A stretch of DNA of 43,478 nt. It comes from Agrilactobacillus yilanensis. GTDB lineage: Bacteria; Bacillota; Bacilli; Lactobacillales; Lactobacillaceae. The stretch is from assembly GCF_003946725.1 (NCBI RefSeq), contig NZ_RHOY01000023.1:1-43478 (forward strand). The letters are read 5' to 3'. Shown here piece by piece: positions 25,540-33,984 of this stretch (position 1 is its first letter; each line of letters starts with the position of its first letter). Both the position numbers and the translations under genes were made by a program. Under the pieces are notes generated by a model. The model searched no databases. It saw only the letters and a list, made by a program, of their open reading frames with translations, and had not been told where the DNA came from.

Positions 25540-27270
25540 TTAATCTTTTTTAACTTCTACTATATCTTCACCAAACAAGGCTACTGCTTCTTTTACAACT
25601 TTTGGCACTTCAGCTTTTGCTGTCGCTGAGGGCTGAGCCGTAGTAGTTGTGGCCTTGCCTTCTTTTTGCTCCAAACGATTGGTGGCTAAATAATCTTTAC
25701 GGATCACTGGCCAGTCTTCTTGAGGCACTAGCACGATTTCTGCTGGACTGCCTAACAAGCGATTTAAGCCATTCTTTAGCTCATCCAATAATTCTTGATC
25801 ATTCATTACTTTTTCAAAAAATAGCTGGTAGTCAAAAGCAACAATCACGCCCTTAGCATTAGCTGCTACTGGCCGGGAAACATTCATCACTGCCCGCTTA
25901 GTAATTGACAGCATGCTCATTAAATCTGGCCAAACTTCCTTATACCGATTTAAATCTTGTCGTGTTGCCGTATCTAAAATCGGATAAATGGCCGTTTTAT
26001 TCACTTGAACTTTATGCGCTTTTGGCTTTACGGAATTTGTCCGGTGAGCCGTAGTTTTACCGCTGCTTTGCGGCAATGTTTTAATTTGCTGACTCAATTG
26101 TGCAACTTGCGCCTTTAACGCTTCCAGCTGCTGATTTTCTTCAGCACTGGCTTCAACCGACGGTGCTGCTGCAGCCACCGGTTTAGCTGGGACGTGGCAC
26201 AACTTAATCAACAACACTTCTAAGTAAACATCTGGATGATTGGTGTAACGTAATTGTTGCTGAACATCATTCAAAATATCAATCATCTGATATAACTGTG
26301 TCGCCTCAAAAGTGGTACTGAGCTGTTTGAAGGTCTCTGTAACGTTGCCTAGCTCTACTTCCTCAATGATCTGTGGTGCTGAGGCATAAACCAATAAATT
26401 TCGGCAGTAACCGATCAAGTCTTCCACAAACTGCTGCTCGTCTTTACCTTCTGTTAAAACTTCTTGTAACGTGGCCAAACTACTACTGGTATCTTGCTGT
26501 GCAATAGTAGTCATCAACCGGTCCACTTGGGTTTGGGATAAATCCCCGGTAACATTTAAAACATTGTCGACTGTTAATTTATTATCACTAAAAGACAAAA
26601 CTTGATCTAAAATGGATAACGCATCCCGCATCCCGCCTTCACTGGCTCGGGCTACTAATTTCAGTGCTGCCGGTTCAAATTCAATTTGCTTTTGCTCCAA
26701 AATATACTGCATCCGCTGATAACTGTCTTGAGCCGTAATCCGTTTAAAATCAAAGCGCTGTGTTCTAGAAATAATTGTCGCTGGAATCTTGTAAGGCTCT
26801 GTTGTAGCTAAAATAAAAACAACATTAGCCGGTGGTTCTTCTAAAGTCTTTAATAGCGCATTAAAAGCGCCGGTAGATAACATGTGGACTTCATCAATAA
26901 TATAGATTTTGTAAGCTGCAGAAGTCGGTGCGTACTTTGCTTTATCCCGGATATTACGAATTTCTTCGACCCCATTATTTGAAGCCGCATCAATTTCAAT
27001 CACGTCATTCAAAGTACCTTCTGTAATTGCCTTACATATATCACACGTGTTACAAGGTTCGCCATCTTTTTGATTGGGGCAGTTAATGGCTTTGGCAAAA
27101 ATCTTTGCTGCTGAAGTTTTACCCGTTCCCCGTGGCCCGGCGAATAAATACGCATGACTCGTTTGTTGCGTCATAATTGCATTTTTTAAAGTTTTAGTGA
27201 CCATTGTTTGGCCAACAATCTCGTCAAATCGTTGTGGTCGCCAAACGCGATATAAAGCTTGATAACTCAA
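25540..27270 (-). CDS. dnaX: DNA polymerase III subunits gamma and tau
   Basis: The motor subunit of the clamp loader, 576 residues. Visible are Walker A GPRGTGKT at 45-52, the zinc cysteines C64, C73, C76 and C79, Walker B IIDEVHML, and the sensor FILATTEPYKIPATI. The C-terminal third is alanine- and glutamine-rich and would give the tau part. The start is a TTG, 7 nt after GGGGG; no ATG lies close upstream. I did not find a clear slippery-sequence frameshift site, so the gene probably makes one main product. Confidence 0.95.
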   Translation of the reverse strand: MSYQALYRVWRPQRFDEIVGQTMVTKTLKNAIMTQQTSHAYLFAGPRGTGKTSAAKIFAKAINCPNQKDGEPCNTCDICKAITEGTLNDVIEIDAASNNGVEEIRNIRDKAKYAPTSAAYKIYIIDEVHMLSTGAFNALLKTLEEPPANVVFILATTEPYKIPATIISRTQRFDFKRITAQDSYQRMQYILEQKQIEFEPAALKLVARASEGGMRDALSILDQVLSFSDNKLTVDNVLNVTGDLSQTQVDRLMTTIAQQDTSSSLATLQEVLTEGKDEQQFVEDLIGYCRNLLVYASAPQIIEEVELGNVTETFKQLSTTFEATQLYQMIDILNDVQQQLRYTNHPDVYLEVLLIKLCHVPAKPVAAAAPSVEASAEENQQLEALKAQVAQLSQQIKTLPQSSGKTTAHRTNSVKPKAHKVQVNKTAIYPILDTATRQDLNRYKEVWPDLMSMLSITKRAVMNVSRPVAANAKGVIVAFDYQLFFEKVMNDQELLDELKNGLNRLLGSPAEIVLVPQEDWPVIRKDYLATNRLEQKEGKATTTTAQPSATAKAEVPKVVKEAVALFGEDIVEVKKD

Positions 27271-27359
27271 AATTCTGCCCCCTTTAAGTTATCGATTTGT
27301 ATGTAAGACTGCACCGTTAAGCACAGCCTTATTGAAACTATTTCGGTTTTTAACCTAAC

Positions 27360-27400
27360 AAAAATGGGACTGAAGGCAAAACTTGCTTTAACCAGTCCCA
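27360..27400 (-). terminator. Terminator downstream of the SRP RNA
   Basis: On the minus strand TGGGACTG pairs with CAGTCCCA, with AAGC and GCCTT pairing further in, followed by TTTTTG. It separates the SRP RNA from dnaX. Confidence 0.88.
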
Positions 27401-27420
27401 ATTAATTTTTATATAAACAT

Positions 27421-27508
27421 AAGACACATGTTCCAACACACTTAGTGCTGCTTCCTTCCGGACCTGACACGATTCACATGTGGAGCATTGTCTCATGGCC
27501 TTGCGGCG
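27421..27508 (-). ncRNA. ffs: Signal recognition particle RNA (small bacterial type)
   Basis: The conserved domain IV core GTCAGGTCCGGAAGGAAGCA is read on the minus strand at about 27448-27470. Flanking pieces ACATGTG and AGACA pair with bases near the other end (AACATGTGTCT), giving the usual hairpin. The RNA binds Ffh and carries nascent membrane proteins to the translocon. Its position between tadA and dnaX is conserved in Firmicutes. The 5' end is set from the promoter and the 3' end from pairing, so both are approximate. Confidence 0.92.
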
Positions 27509-27514
27509 TATAAT

Positions 27515-27543
27515 ATTATAACCCGTTTTGAGATAAATTACCA
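27515..27543 (-). promoter_or_regulatory. SRP RNA promoter inside the end of tadA
   Basis: TGGTAA (27538-27543) and a perfect TATAAT (27515-27520) are 17 bp apart on the minus strand. The -10 overlaps the tadA stop codon. The start would be near 27508. Confidence 0.65.
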
Positions 27544-28028
27544 GCCTTACGCTGCATCTTTTTTCGTTTTCGGATTGTTTTAAAAAAATTTGTTAGCAGC
27601 TGACCGGTTTCTTCAGCGCAAATTCCCCCTTGAACATGGGGATGATGGTTTAATTTTTCCAATGCAAAAACATTCGTCACACTACCCGCTGCACCGGCCT
27701 TAGGATCAAAGGCCCCAAAATAGACGCTGTCTAAGCGACTATTAATGATTGCACCGGCACACATCACACAAGGTTCTAGCGTCACAAATAGATCCATGCC
27801 TGTTAACCGCCAGCTATTCTTAGCCGTACAGGCCTGAGCAATTGCTAAAAGTTCTGCATGTCCTAATGCACTTTGATCTAATTCCCGGCGATTATAACCC
27901 CGGGCAACAATTTCACCTTGGTAAACAATCACTGCACCAATGGGCACTTCATCTAATGCCTGGGCTTTTTTAGCTTCGTTAATCGCCTCAGACATATAAT
28001 AATCAATGGCTTGTGGTTCTGTAACGAT
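27516..28028 (-). CDS. tadA: tRNA-specific adenosine deaminase TadA, apparent AUC start
   Basis: TadA makes inosine at the wobble base of tRNA-Arg(ACG). The zinc deaminase motifs are seen as HAE in LGHAELLAIAQA and PCVMCAGAI. The first ATG (27995) gives 159 residues, but it lacks a ribosome-binding site and removes the start of helix 1. The reading frame is open upstream, where VTEPQAIDYYMSEAINEAKKA continues the family N-terminus to an ATC codon at 28026-28028, 8 nt after a perfect AGGAGG. A stop lies just above it. I therefore propose AUC initiation (170 residues), which is rare. A single-base sequencing error (ATG read as ATC) is the alternative. Confidence 0.85.
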   Translation of the reverse strand: MVTEPQAIDYYMSEAINEAKKAQALDEVPIGAVIVYQGEIVARGYNRRELDQSALGHAELLAIAQACTAKNSWRLTGMDLFVTLEPCVMCAGAIINSRLDSVYFGAFDPKAGAAGSVTNVFALEKLNHHPHVQGGICAEETGQLLTNFFKTIRKRKKMQRKAGNLSQNGL

Positions 28029-28040
28029 GAGTTATTCCTC

Positions 28041-28328
28041 CTAGCACTGAATCGCTTCTTGAAACGCACTCCAACAATGCGTTGGCTCTGGTTCAGCCTG
28101 ATAAAATTTAGCAACAATGGCGCTTAGTTGTTTAACATCTCTTGGCGACATCTGTTCAACTAAGGTCAATAGATGATAATTATTATTTAAATTAAAACGT
28201 ACAAAATTTCGGATATAGCGCTTATTTTTGACAAATGTGGTATTCAGAAGTTTATTGACTCCAAAAAGCACACCGCCACTAACGGCTGCTACCGTTGTCC
28301 CTAGTACTAACTTCGCGGTTCGTTGCAT
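28041..28328 (-). CDS. Small membrane-anchored protein of unknown function
   Basis: I do not recognise this 95-residue protein. A hydrophobic stretch at about residues 7-25 (LVLGTTVAAVSGGVLFGVN) could be one membrane anchor, followed by a basic, asparagine-rich region (RYIRNFVRFNLNNNYHLL) and an acidic tail. The start is the ATG reading MQRTAKL, with GGGTGG 6 nt before it. The stop is 12 bp from the proposed tadA start, so its last bases overlap the tadA ribosome-binding site and the two are likely to be coupled. Confidence 0.6.
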   Translation of the reverse strand: MQRTAKLVLGTTVAAVSGGVLFGVNKLLNTTFVKNKRYIRNFVRFNLNNNYHLLTLVEQMSPRDVKQLSAIVAKFYQAEPEPTHCWSAFQEAIQC

Positions 28329-28349
28329 AAATAGCCACCCCAATAATTT

Positions 28350-28361
28350 GTAGAATTCTAC
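28350..28361. promoter_or_regulatory. Perfect 12 bp palindrome upstream of the small membrane protein gene
   Basis: GTAGAATTCTAC is a perfect inverted repeat 22 bp before the start codon. It may be an operator in the promoter region of the 28041-28328 gene and tadA. Confidence 0.3.
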
Positions 28362-28442
28362 GTTTTTTAAGTTACTTTAAAAACACACACGTTAATTCTA
28401 GCATAATCTTTTCTCGTGACCAATACTGCACTTTAAAAACCT

Positions 28443-29048
28443 TTAATCATTTTTTACACTTTGTAAAATGTAATAACCGCCATCTTTACTCAGCACTTCA
28501 CAGTTACCATAAACAGCCGTCATTAGTTTTTTAGCTGAAGGTGCCCCTTGCTTCTTTTGTAAAACAGCTAACAGCTTGCCGCCTGGCACTAAATGATCTT
28601 TAGCATCCGTTAATATTTGGCTGACAACCGCCTTGCCTGCTCGAATCGGTGGATTTGTATAAATTCCAGCAAAGTCTCCAGAGATTTGTTTAAAACCATC
28701 AGAAGCAAAAATAGAGACGTTTTTAATTTGATTATCCGCCGCATTTTTCTGAGCTAACTTTAAAGCCCGCTCATTAACGTCCGTCATCGTCACTTGCCGA
28801 TTAGGAAAATGATGGGCTAGCGCTAAGCCAATTGGGCCATAACCGCAGCCCACATCTAATAAGCTGCCACTTGGAAAATCAGTTTTAACGGTGGCCTCAA
28901 TCAATGTTCTTGAACCAAAATCTATCGTGTGTTTACAAAAAACACCGTTATCCGTTGTAAAATGAAACGTCTGTTGTAACAATTCAAAATCAAAATGATA
29001 CTCTTGATGATCCGCTGTTGGATTTTGTGAATAATAATATTCCGTCAT
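28443..29048 (-). CDS. Class I SAM-dependent methyltransferase, RsmC-like
   Basis: A 201-residue single-domain methyltransferase similar to Bacillus YbxB and the catalytic half of RsmC, which makes m2G1207 in 16S rRNA. The SAM loop LLDVGCGYGPIGLAL and the catalytic NPPIRAGK are clear, and FGSRTLIEA precedes them. Without the second domain of E. coli RsmC, the exact target is not certain. It lies 8 bp after mprF and is probably co-transcribed with it. Confidence 0.85.
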   Translation of the reverse strand: MTEYYYSQNPTADHQEYHFDFELLQQTFHFTTDNGVFCKHTIDFGSRTLIEATVKTDFPSGSLLDVGCGYGPIGLALAHHFPNRQVTMTDVNERALKLAQKNAADNQIKNVSIFASDGFKQISGDFAGIYTNPPIRAGKAVVSQILTDAKDHLVPGGKLLAVLQKKQGAPSAKKLMTAVYGNCEVLSKDGGYYILQSVKND

Positions 29049-29056
29049 AACTACTC

Positions 29057-31663
29057 CTACAAATTATTTTTATCAGATAAATCCGTGAAAAAGTCCGGCC
29101 GCATAATATGGGCATGATACATTTCTGGATCAATCCGATGATTAACCACTAACATTAATTGTAACATGGTAAAGACTAAAGATTGCTGTCTTGGGTAAAC
29201 AATATATCGCGGTACCCATTTTGTCACATATTTATTCTTATAAGAACGCAGCCCTTCAAAGCTATAAAAGCGATAGCCGTATTGATAAATCAAATGGGCT
29301 ACCCGTTCATCTAAGAAAGAATTTTTATATATGCCCACATTAGCCAGCGGCGCCATACCCATATTAAAATAACGATACCCTTGATCTTGAGCTTGGTAAA
29401 GCAAGTTAATAAAAACTTGATCCATAATTCCGGAAGGTGCATCTTGACGATGGCGCATTAAGTCAATACTCGTAACTTCATGATCGCCAGTAGGCATGCT
29501 ATTGGCAAAAGCAATTAATTTACCCGTTTTATCGCGAATCACCGCAATCGGTGTCTGCTCCAAATAAAAACGGTCAAAAAAGCCTAACGAAAATCCTTTT
29601 TCCGTTTTACCATCTAACCAGCTATCTGAAATTTGTTTTAACTGCAAGAAGTCTTGATCCGAAAACGGTGGCGCCAATACTTCAAACGTATAGCCTTCCC
29701 GCTTAAATTTATTCATTAATGCCCGCTGTCCTTTATGCTTATTGCCCGAAATATTAAAGTCCGGCAATGATACAAAACCTTCTTCACCAAATTTGATGAA
29801 ATCAAAACCAAATTCATGCATCCGCATCGTAAAGGCATCTGATACTTCATAAAAAACCACATGTAAGTCTTGCTGATCAGCTTGATTAATAAATGCTTGG
29901 ATTGCCGCATTCAAGTATTTAGGATTCCCCACAGGTTCCCCCATGACAATCAGTTTATCCGTTTTTTTACGGAATAAAAAGAAAACCTGATCTGTGTCCT
30001 CCGCTTGGTAATAAAAAACGGCCTTGTCCCGTAAAAATGCCAAATGGCTGACTTCATTGCCACCGAAACGATCAATGACGGCTCGAATGCGATCCGCATC
30101 AAATCCCATATCCAAGCTTTTTTCACCTTGTTTTAAATAATGCTGAATCATCAATAAAATTAACGCTGCCAGCAATACTAAAATTAACCCCGTGAACCAC
30201 AGTCGCTCAGACGGGAATAACAATGCTACAGGCACGGGTTTACGATGATGAATATGCGGTGAATTCAAAATACCAACAATTGCATACATCAGAAAAGTTA
30301 AGGCATAAACACCACCATCAAATAACCGTGCCCCCCAGGCCAATTCCAAGCGATCCCGGTAAAGTTCTTTTTTACTAAATAGCATCGCCAATAACGCCAA
30401 GCCAAAGATGATTAGCAGTGGCACCGAAAAATCTCGTAACAAACTATTTAAAATGGCAATACCTAATAAAATCAACGTCGGCCAATAAGCTTTTTTCACC
30501 CGGTCAGCAACCCCTCTGGCAAAACCAATCAATAAAAAGGCCAAAATAATATTATAAGTTCGATCAATCAAGGCGAATAAATAAGGATAAACACCATAAA
30601 ATAAATGCGTTGTCCGCAGCCAATTGGGTATCGTTGCCGCCATTAACATGACAATAGCTGTGAAATAAAGGATAAATACAACAAAAACATGGGCCGCTTT
30701 TGTTAAAGCCTGCCGTGGAATATCTTGGAAATAAACATTAATCTTATGGCCCATATCATGAACAAAGAAAATTAAGCCGATAATAAATGGAATAATATAA
30801 TAAAAAATACGATAAAATAGCAACCAGACAACTGCTGTCCCACTATCAATACCGACCGCATTCAACCCTAAAATCATAAACACATCAAAACTGCCTAATG
30901 CCCCGGGCACCATGGAAACAACCCCTACAATATTGGCAATCATAAATAAAGGTAGAATATGGCTCAATTGCGTGATCCCTAAAAAATGACCAATAATTAA
31001 AAAGAAGCCCCCTGCAAAGCCCCATTCAAAACAAGAACCAATGGCTAGACTTACCTCTTTACGAATCGTTAAATCACTGAAAAATTCAGATTCACGTAAA
31101 TGCGTCACTAACAATAAAATCGGTGTATATAAAGCGCCACCAACGAGCCAAATCCAATAATTACCAAACATAGACCCAATACCAAAAGTAAAAATTAAAA
31201 TCAATGACACAGCGCTCCATAAAGAAAGACCTGATAATAAAAATAGTGCAATTTTTGAAATCGCAAATAGGATCTGCTTCTTCGTCGCATTTTTCCCATA
31301 AAAATTAGCCCGTAACGTTGCGCCTAACACACCGCCAAAGCCAATTAGATTGTTAAATGTATTTACCGTCCACCCCGCCTTTAAAATATACTTAGTAGGC
31401 GCCCGTTCCGGTAAAAAACTTTGAATCTCAAAATCATAGTTCAACATTGGTAACACCGAAATTAATCCTAGAACTGTTAATAGAATAATTGATCCCACCG
31501 TCTGACTATGCAAACTCGCAGACAACGTTTTTTGATCAATATCTCGAATGATTCGGCCAATTTCAATAATGACAAATATTAAAACAGACAACACAAAAAT
31601 CGCCTTTAAAATTGTCTTATGCTTACCAAAAACAGCACTTAATTGTTGATATAAGGCTCTCAT
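29057..31663 (-). CDS. mprF: Phosphatidylglycerol lysyltransferase (MprF)
   Basis: MprF adds lysine from lysyl-tRNA to phosphatidylglycerol and flips the product, lowering the negative charge of the membrane and raising resistance to cationic peptides. The 868-residue protein has about fourteen hydrophobic segments in residues 1-520 (including FGGVLGATLRANFYG and SMVPGALGSFDVFM) and a GNAT-like DUF2156 domain from about 540, with YEVSDAFTMRMHEFGF, TSIDLMRHRQDAPSGIMDQ and YFNMGMAPLANVG. The start is the ATG after GGAGGG, spacing 7. It appears to be expressed from its own promoter in the gene-free stretch upstream. Confidence 0.94.
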   Translation of the reverse strand: MRALYQQLSAVFGKHKTILKAIFVLSVLIFVIIEIGRIIRDIDQKTLSASLHSQTVGSIILLTVLGLISVLPMLNYDFEIQSFLPERAPTKYILKAGWTVNTFNNLIGFGGVLGATLRANFYGKNATKKQILFAISKIALFLLSGLSLWSAVSLILIFTFGIGSMFGNYWIWLVGGALYTPILLLVTHLRESEFFSDLTIRKEVSLAIGSCFEWGFAGGFFLIIGHFLGITQLSHILPLFMIANIVGVVSMVPGALGSFDVFMILGLNAVGIDSGTAVVWLLFYRIFYYIIPFIIGLIFFVHDMGHKINVYFQDIPRQALTKAAHVFVVFILYFTAIVMLMAATIPNWLRTTHLFYGVYPYLFALIDRTYNIILAFLLIGFARGVADRVKKAYWPTLILLGIAILNSLLRDFSVPLLIIFGLALLAMLFSKKELYRDRLELAWGARLFDGGVYALTFLMYAIVGILNSPHIHHRKPVPVALLFPSERLWFTGLILVLLAALILLMIQHYLKQGEKSLDMGFDADRIRAVIDRFGGNEVSHLAFLRDKAVFYYQAEDTDQVFFLFRKKTDKLIVMGEPVGNPKYLNAAIQAFINQADQQDLHVVFYEVSDAFTMRMHEFGFDFIKFGEEGFVSLPDFNISGNKHKGQRALMNKFKREGYTFEVLAPPFSDQDFLQLKQISDSWLDGKTEKGFSLGFFDRFYLEQTPIAVIRDKTGKLIAFANSMPTGDHEVTSIDLMRHRQDAPSGIMDQVFINLLYQAQDQGYRYFNMGMAPLANVGIYKNSFLDERVAHLIYQYGYRFYSFEGLRSYKNKYVTKWVPRYIVYPRQQSLVFTMLQLMLVVNHRIDPEMYHAHIMRPDFFTDLSDKNNL

Positions 31664-31756
31664 TAATAATCCCTCCAACTTTCGTAGCCTTATTATAACG
31701 TAAGCATTATTGAAACAATACTAGATTACACCAGTGTGACAACAATGTTAGCTTAT

Positions 31757-31872
31757 ATAAGAGCGCGACAAGCTACGTTTTGACAATGCACATAACCTAG
31801 ACTTACGATATAAGCCCGGTCTTGGCTTGTGAGTAAGGCGTAGTTATGTAAATTGTCAGTAGCTTGGAGCGC
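31757..31872. repeat. Long imperfect hairpin element upstream of mprF
   Basis: A near-palindrome of about 110 nt: left arm AGCGCGACAAGCTAC...TTGACAAT...CATAAC...CTTAC, right arm GTAAG...GTTATG...ATTGTCA...GTAGCTTG...GCGC, with AAGCC/GGCTT near the tip. The start AGAGCGYGA and an inner TAACCTAGAC recur at the right edge of the window. No ORF lies in it. It may be a mobile-type intergenic repeat or a structured 5' leader. Confidence 0.55.
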
Positions 31873-31882
31873 GTTTTAGAAC

Positions 31883-31968
31883 CAGAGCGCGAGCCAACAC
31901 GGGTGATTTCGACTACTACGGCTCACAGTGGACTTTCACCACCAAGTTAGCACCCATGCCGGACGCAC
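31883..31968 (-). mobile_element. Possible 5' fragment of a group II intron after the rplL terminator
   Basis: Read on the minus strand from 31968, the sequence opens GTGCGTCCGGC, in line with the GUGYG start of group II introns. It continues with GGTGGTGAAAGTCCAC and GTAGTAGTCGAAATCACC, which resemble domain I of bacterial introns. It begins 2 nt after the T tract of the rplL terminator, the preferred site of class C group II introns. Only about 85 nt are kept; there is no reverse transcriptase and no domain V seen. The call rests on remembered motifs and needs a covariance search. Confidence 0.35.
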
Positions 31969-31970
31969 GC

Positions 31971-32000
31971 AAAAAAAAAGAACCCTCGAAAGGGTTCTTT
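31971..32000 (-). terminator. Terminator after rplL
   Basis: On the minus strand AAAGAACCCT and AGGGTTCTTT pair around a TCG-type loop and run into nine Ts. It ends rplJ-rplL 19 bp after the rplL stop. Confidence 0.93.
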
Positions 32001-32018
32001 GAATTCTATAAATAGAAA

Positions 32019-32390
32019 CTATTTTAATGTTACAGTAGCGCCAACAGCTTCTAAGTCTTCCTTCATCTTTTCAGCGTCAGCTTTAGCTACGCCTTCTTTA
32101 AGAACTGAAGGAGCGTTATCAACTAAGCCTTTAGCATCTTTCAAGCCAAGGTCAGTAATTGTACGTACTTGTTTGATAACTTTAACTTTTTCTTGACCAA
32201 CTTCTGTTAATTCAACATCAAATTCGTCTTTTTCAGCAGCGCCAGCGTCACCAGCAGCAGCACCTGCAGCAGCTACAGGAGCAGCAGCAGAAACACCAAA
32301 TTCTTCTTCAATAGCTTTAACTAAGTCGCTCAATTCTAAGACAGAAGCATCTTTTAATTGATCAACAATTGCATTTACATCTAATGCCAT
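32019..32390 (-). CDS. rplL: 50S ribosomal protein L7/L12
   Basis: The stalk protein that recruits translation factors. It has 123 residues: an N-terminal dimer domain ([20 protein letters not shown]), an alanine-rich hinge ([14 protein letters not shown]) and a C-terminal domain ending in GATVTLK. The start is the ATG after GGAGG at a spacing of 8. It is the second gene of rplJ-rplL and is followed by a strong terminator. Confidence 0.98.
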   Translation of the reverse strand: MALDVNAIVDQLKDASVLELSDLVKAIEEEFGVSAAAPVAAAGAAAGDAGAAEKDEFDVELTEVGQEKVKVIKQVRTITDLGLKDAKGLVDNAPSVLKEGVAKADAEKMKEDLEAVGATVTLK

Positions 32391-32432
32391 GTTTAAATCC
32401 TCCATTTTATAAGTCAGTTTTTATTTTTTTAA

Positions 32433-32945
32433 TTATGCAGCGGAATCATCGCCGTCTTTACTATCAGCAATTGCTTTAACAGCGTATGCCACGTTGCGAA
32501 CTGGAGCTTGTAATACAGAAAGCAACATAGATAGCAAGCCTTCGCGACTTGGTAACTTGGATAATTGGTCGATTTCTTCTAATGTTGCAACATTACCTTC
32601 GATCATACCACCTTTAATTTCTAAAGCTTCAGCGTCTTTAGCAAATTTAGCGATAATACGAGCTGGGGCAACAACATCATCATAAGAAAAAGCAATAGCT
32701 GTAGGACCAGTGAATGTTTCATCTAAACCTTCATAGCCAGCCTTGTCAGCAGCGCGACGCAAGTAAGTGTTTTTAACAACTTCTAGTTCAACGCCTTCAG
32801 CACGTAATTGTGCCCGTAATTCAGTAACTTGTTCAACAGTTAAACCTAAATAGTCAACAACGACGATAGATTTAGCCTTACCAAATTTTTCAACAATAGC
32901 CTCAACAACTGTAGCTTTTTGTGCAATAATTTTTGCGTTAGCCAA
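32433..32945 (-). CDS. rplJ: 50S ribosomal protein L10, TTG start
   Basis: L10 anchors the L7/L12 dimers to the large subunit and represses its own operon by binding the leader RNA. The 170-residue protein begins [20 protein letters not shown] and contains [20 protein letters not shown] and the alanine/aspartate C-terminal tail. The start codon is TTG, preceded by GGAGGTG at a spacing of 7; no ATG lies nearby in frame. The TTG start fits feedback control at translation or transcription. Confidence 0.96.
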   Translation of the reverse strand: MANAKIIAQKATVVEAIVEKFGKAKSIVVVDYLGLTVEQVTELRAQLRAEGVELEVVKNTYLRRAADKAGYEGLDETFTGPTAIAFSYDDVVAPARIIAKFAKDAEALEIKGGMIEGNVATLEEIDQLSKLPSREGLLSMLLSVLQAPVRNVAYAVKAIADSKDGDDSAA

Positions 32946-33089
32946 ACGAATTCACCTCCAAATAATTTTTTCGGCTTTGGAGTAATAAAAAAACTCCATG
33001 CCACAAGACATAGAGAGGTTAAAACAATACGTCTCCTCGGCAGGATATTAAGACTTACGTCACCTGAGTCTTCGGCAGAAAAACAACCA
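32946..33089 (-). ncRNA. L10 leader (ribosomal protein autoregulatory RNA)
   Basis: The 5' leader of rplJ-rplL has the typical L10 leader parts on the minus strand: CTGCCGAAGACTCAGGTGAC, then CTTAATATCCTGCCGAGG. A second hairpin, TGGAGT with ACTCCA, lies close to the rplJ ribosome-binding site. L10-L12 complex binding to such leaders reduces expression of the operon in Firmicutes. Ends are set from the promoter and the rplJ start. Confidence 0.85.
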
Positions 33090-33095
33090 AGAGAT

Positions 33096-33124
33096 ATAAT
33101 ATCATGAATTACTACTAGCGTCAA
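33096..33124 (-). promoter_or_regulatory. rplJ-rplL promoter
   Basis: TTGACG (33119-33124) and TATTAT (33096-33101) are 17 bp apart, directly before the L10 leader and after the rplA terminator. Confidence 0.8.
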
Positions 33125-33132
33125 TAGAAAAC

Positions 33133-33175
33133 AAAAAATGTTGGGCCAAAAGTTATCTTCTGGCCCAACATTTTT
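33133..33175 (-). terminator. Terminator after rplA
   Basis: AAATGTTGGGCCA pairs with TGGCCCAACATTT, and both sides have A/T runs. It lies 29 bp after the rplA stop and separates rplK-rplA from the rplJ promoter. Confidence 0.93.
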
Positions 33176-33203
33176 AATTAACTAACGTCATAGACACTTC
33201 AAA

Positions 33204-33893
33204 TTAGAAAGAAGCAACGTCAATTTTGACACCAGGGCCTAATGTAGAAGTTAATGTTAAGCTCTTGATGTAATTGCCTTTTGTAGAAGCAGGTCTTGCA
33301 CGAACGATTGTTTCGTGTAAGCTGCGGAAGTTTTCGATTAATTTATCATCTTCAAATGATACTTTACCGATTGGCGCATGAACAATACCTTGCTTGTCAA
33401 CACGGTAAGTTACTTGACCAGCTTTAATATCATTGATTGCCTTTGTAACATCCATAGTTACAGTACCAGTCTTAGGGTTTGGCATTAAGCCTTTAGGGCC
33501 CAAGACACGGCCTAAACGACCAACTTTAGCCATCATAGGTGGTGTTGCAACGGCAACGTCAAAGTCTAACCAGCCGCCTTGGATTTTTTCAACTAAATCG
33601 TCAGAGCCAACAACGTCAGCGCCTGCTTCTTCAGCTTGTTTTGCTTGATCGCCTTCAGCAAATACGACGACTTTTTGAGTTTTACCAGTACCATTAGGTA
33701 AAACCATAGCGCCACGAATTTGTTGATCAGCTTGTTTAGGGTCTACAGATAAGTTATAGGCAACTTCAACAGTTGCGTCAAAACTAGCGTAGTTTGTTTT
33801 CTTTACTAAAGCAACAGCTTCATCGACAGCGTAGTTTTTACCAGCTTCGACTTGTTTAGCTGCTTCGATATATTTTTTGCCTTTTTTGGCCAT
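33204..33893 (-). CDS. rplA: 50S ribosomal protein L1
   Basis: L1 forms the mobile stalk at the ribosomal E site. The 229-residue protein starts [20 protein letters not shown] and carries the L1 signature region [21 protein letters not shown] place the start at the ATG after GGAGG (spacing about 7), not at the longer open frame, whose extra 24 residues have no L1 similarity. It lies 91 bp after rplK; the gap contains no strong terminator. Confidence 0.97.
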   Translation of the reverse strand: MAKKGKKYIEAAKQVEAGKNYAVDEAVALVKKTNYASFDATVEVAYNLSVDPKQADQQIRGAMVLPNGTGKTQKVVVFAEGDQAKQAEEAGADVVGSDDLVEKIQGGWLDFDVAVATPPMMAKVGRLGRVLGPKGLMPNPKTGTVTMDVTKAINDIKAGQVTYRVDKQGIVHAPIGKVSFEDDKLIENFRSLHETIVRARPASTKGNYIKSLTLTSTLGPGVKIDVASF

Positions 33894-33984
33894 TGAATTT
33901 TCCTCCTTGCAAATGTGGTCACAGGGCAATGCCCTCCCACTTGATTTAACGGTTTTTACCGTCAATCCGTCATACTAAAAGCGA

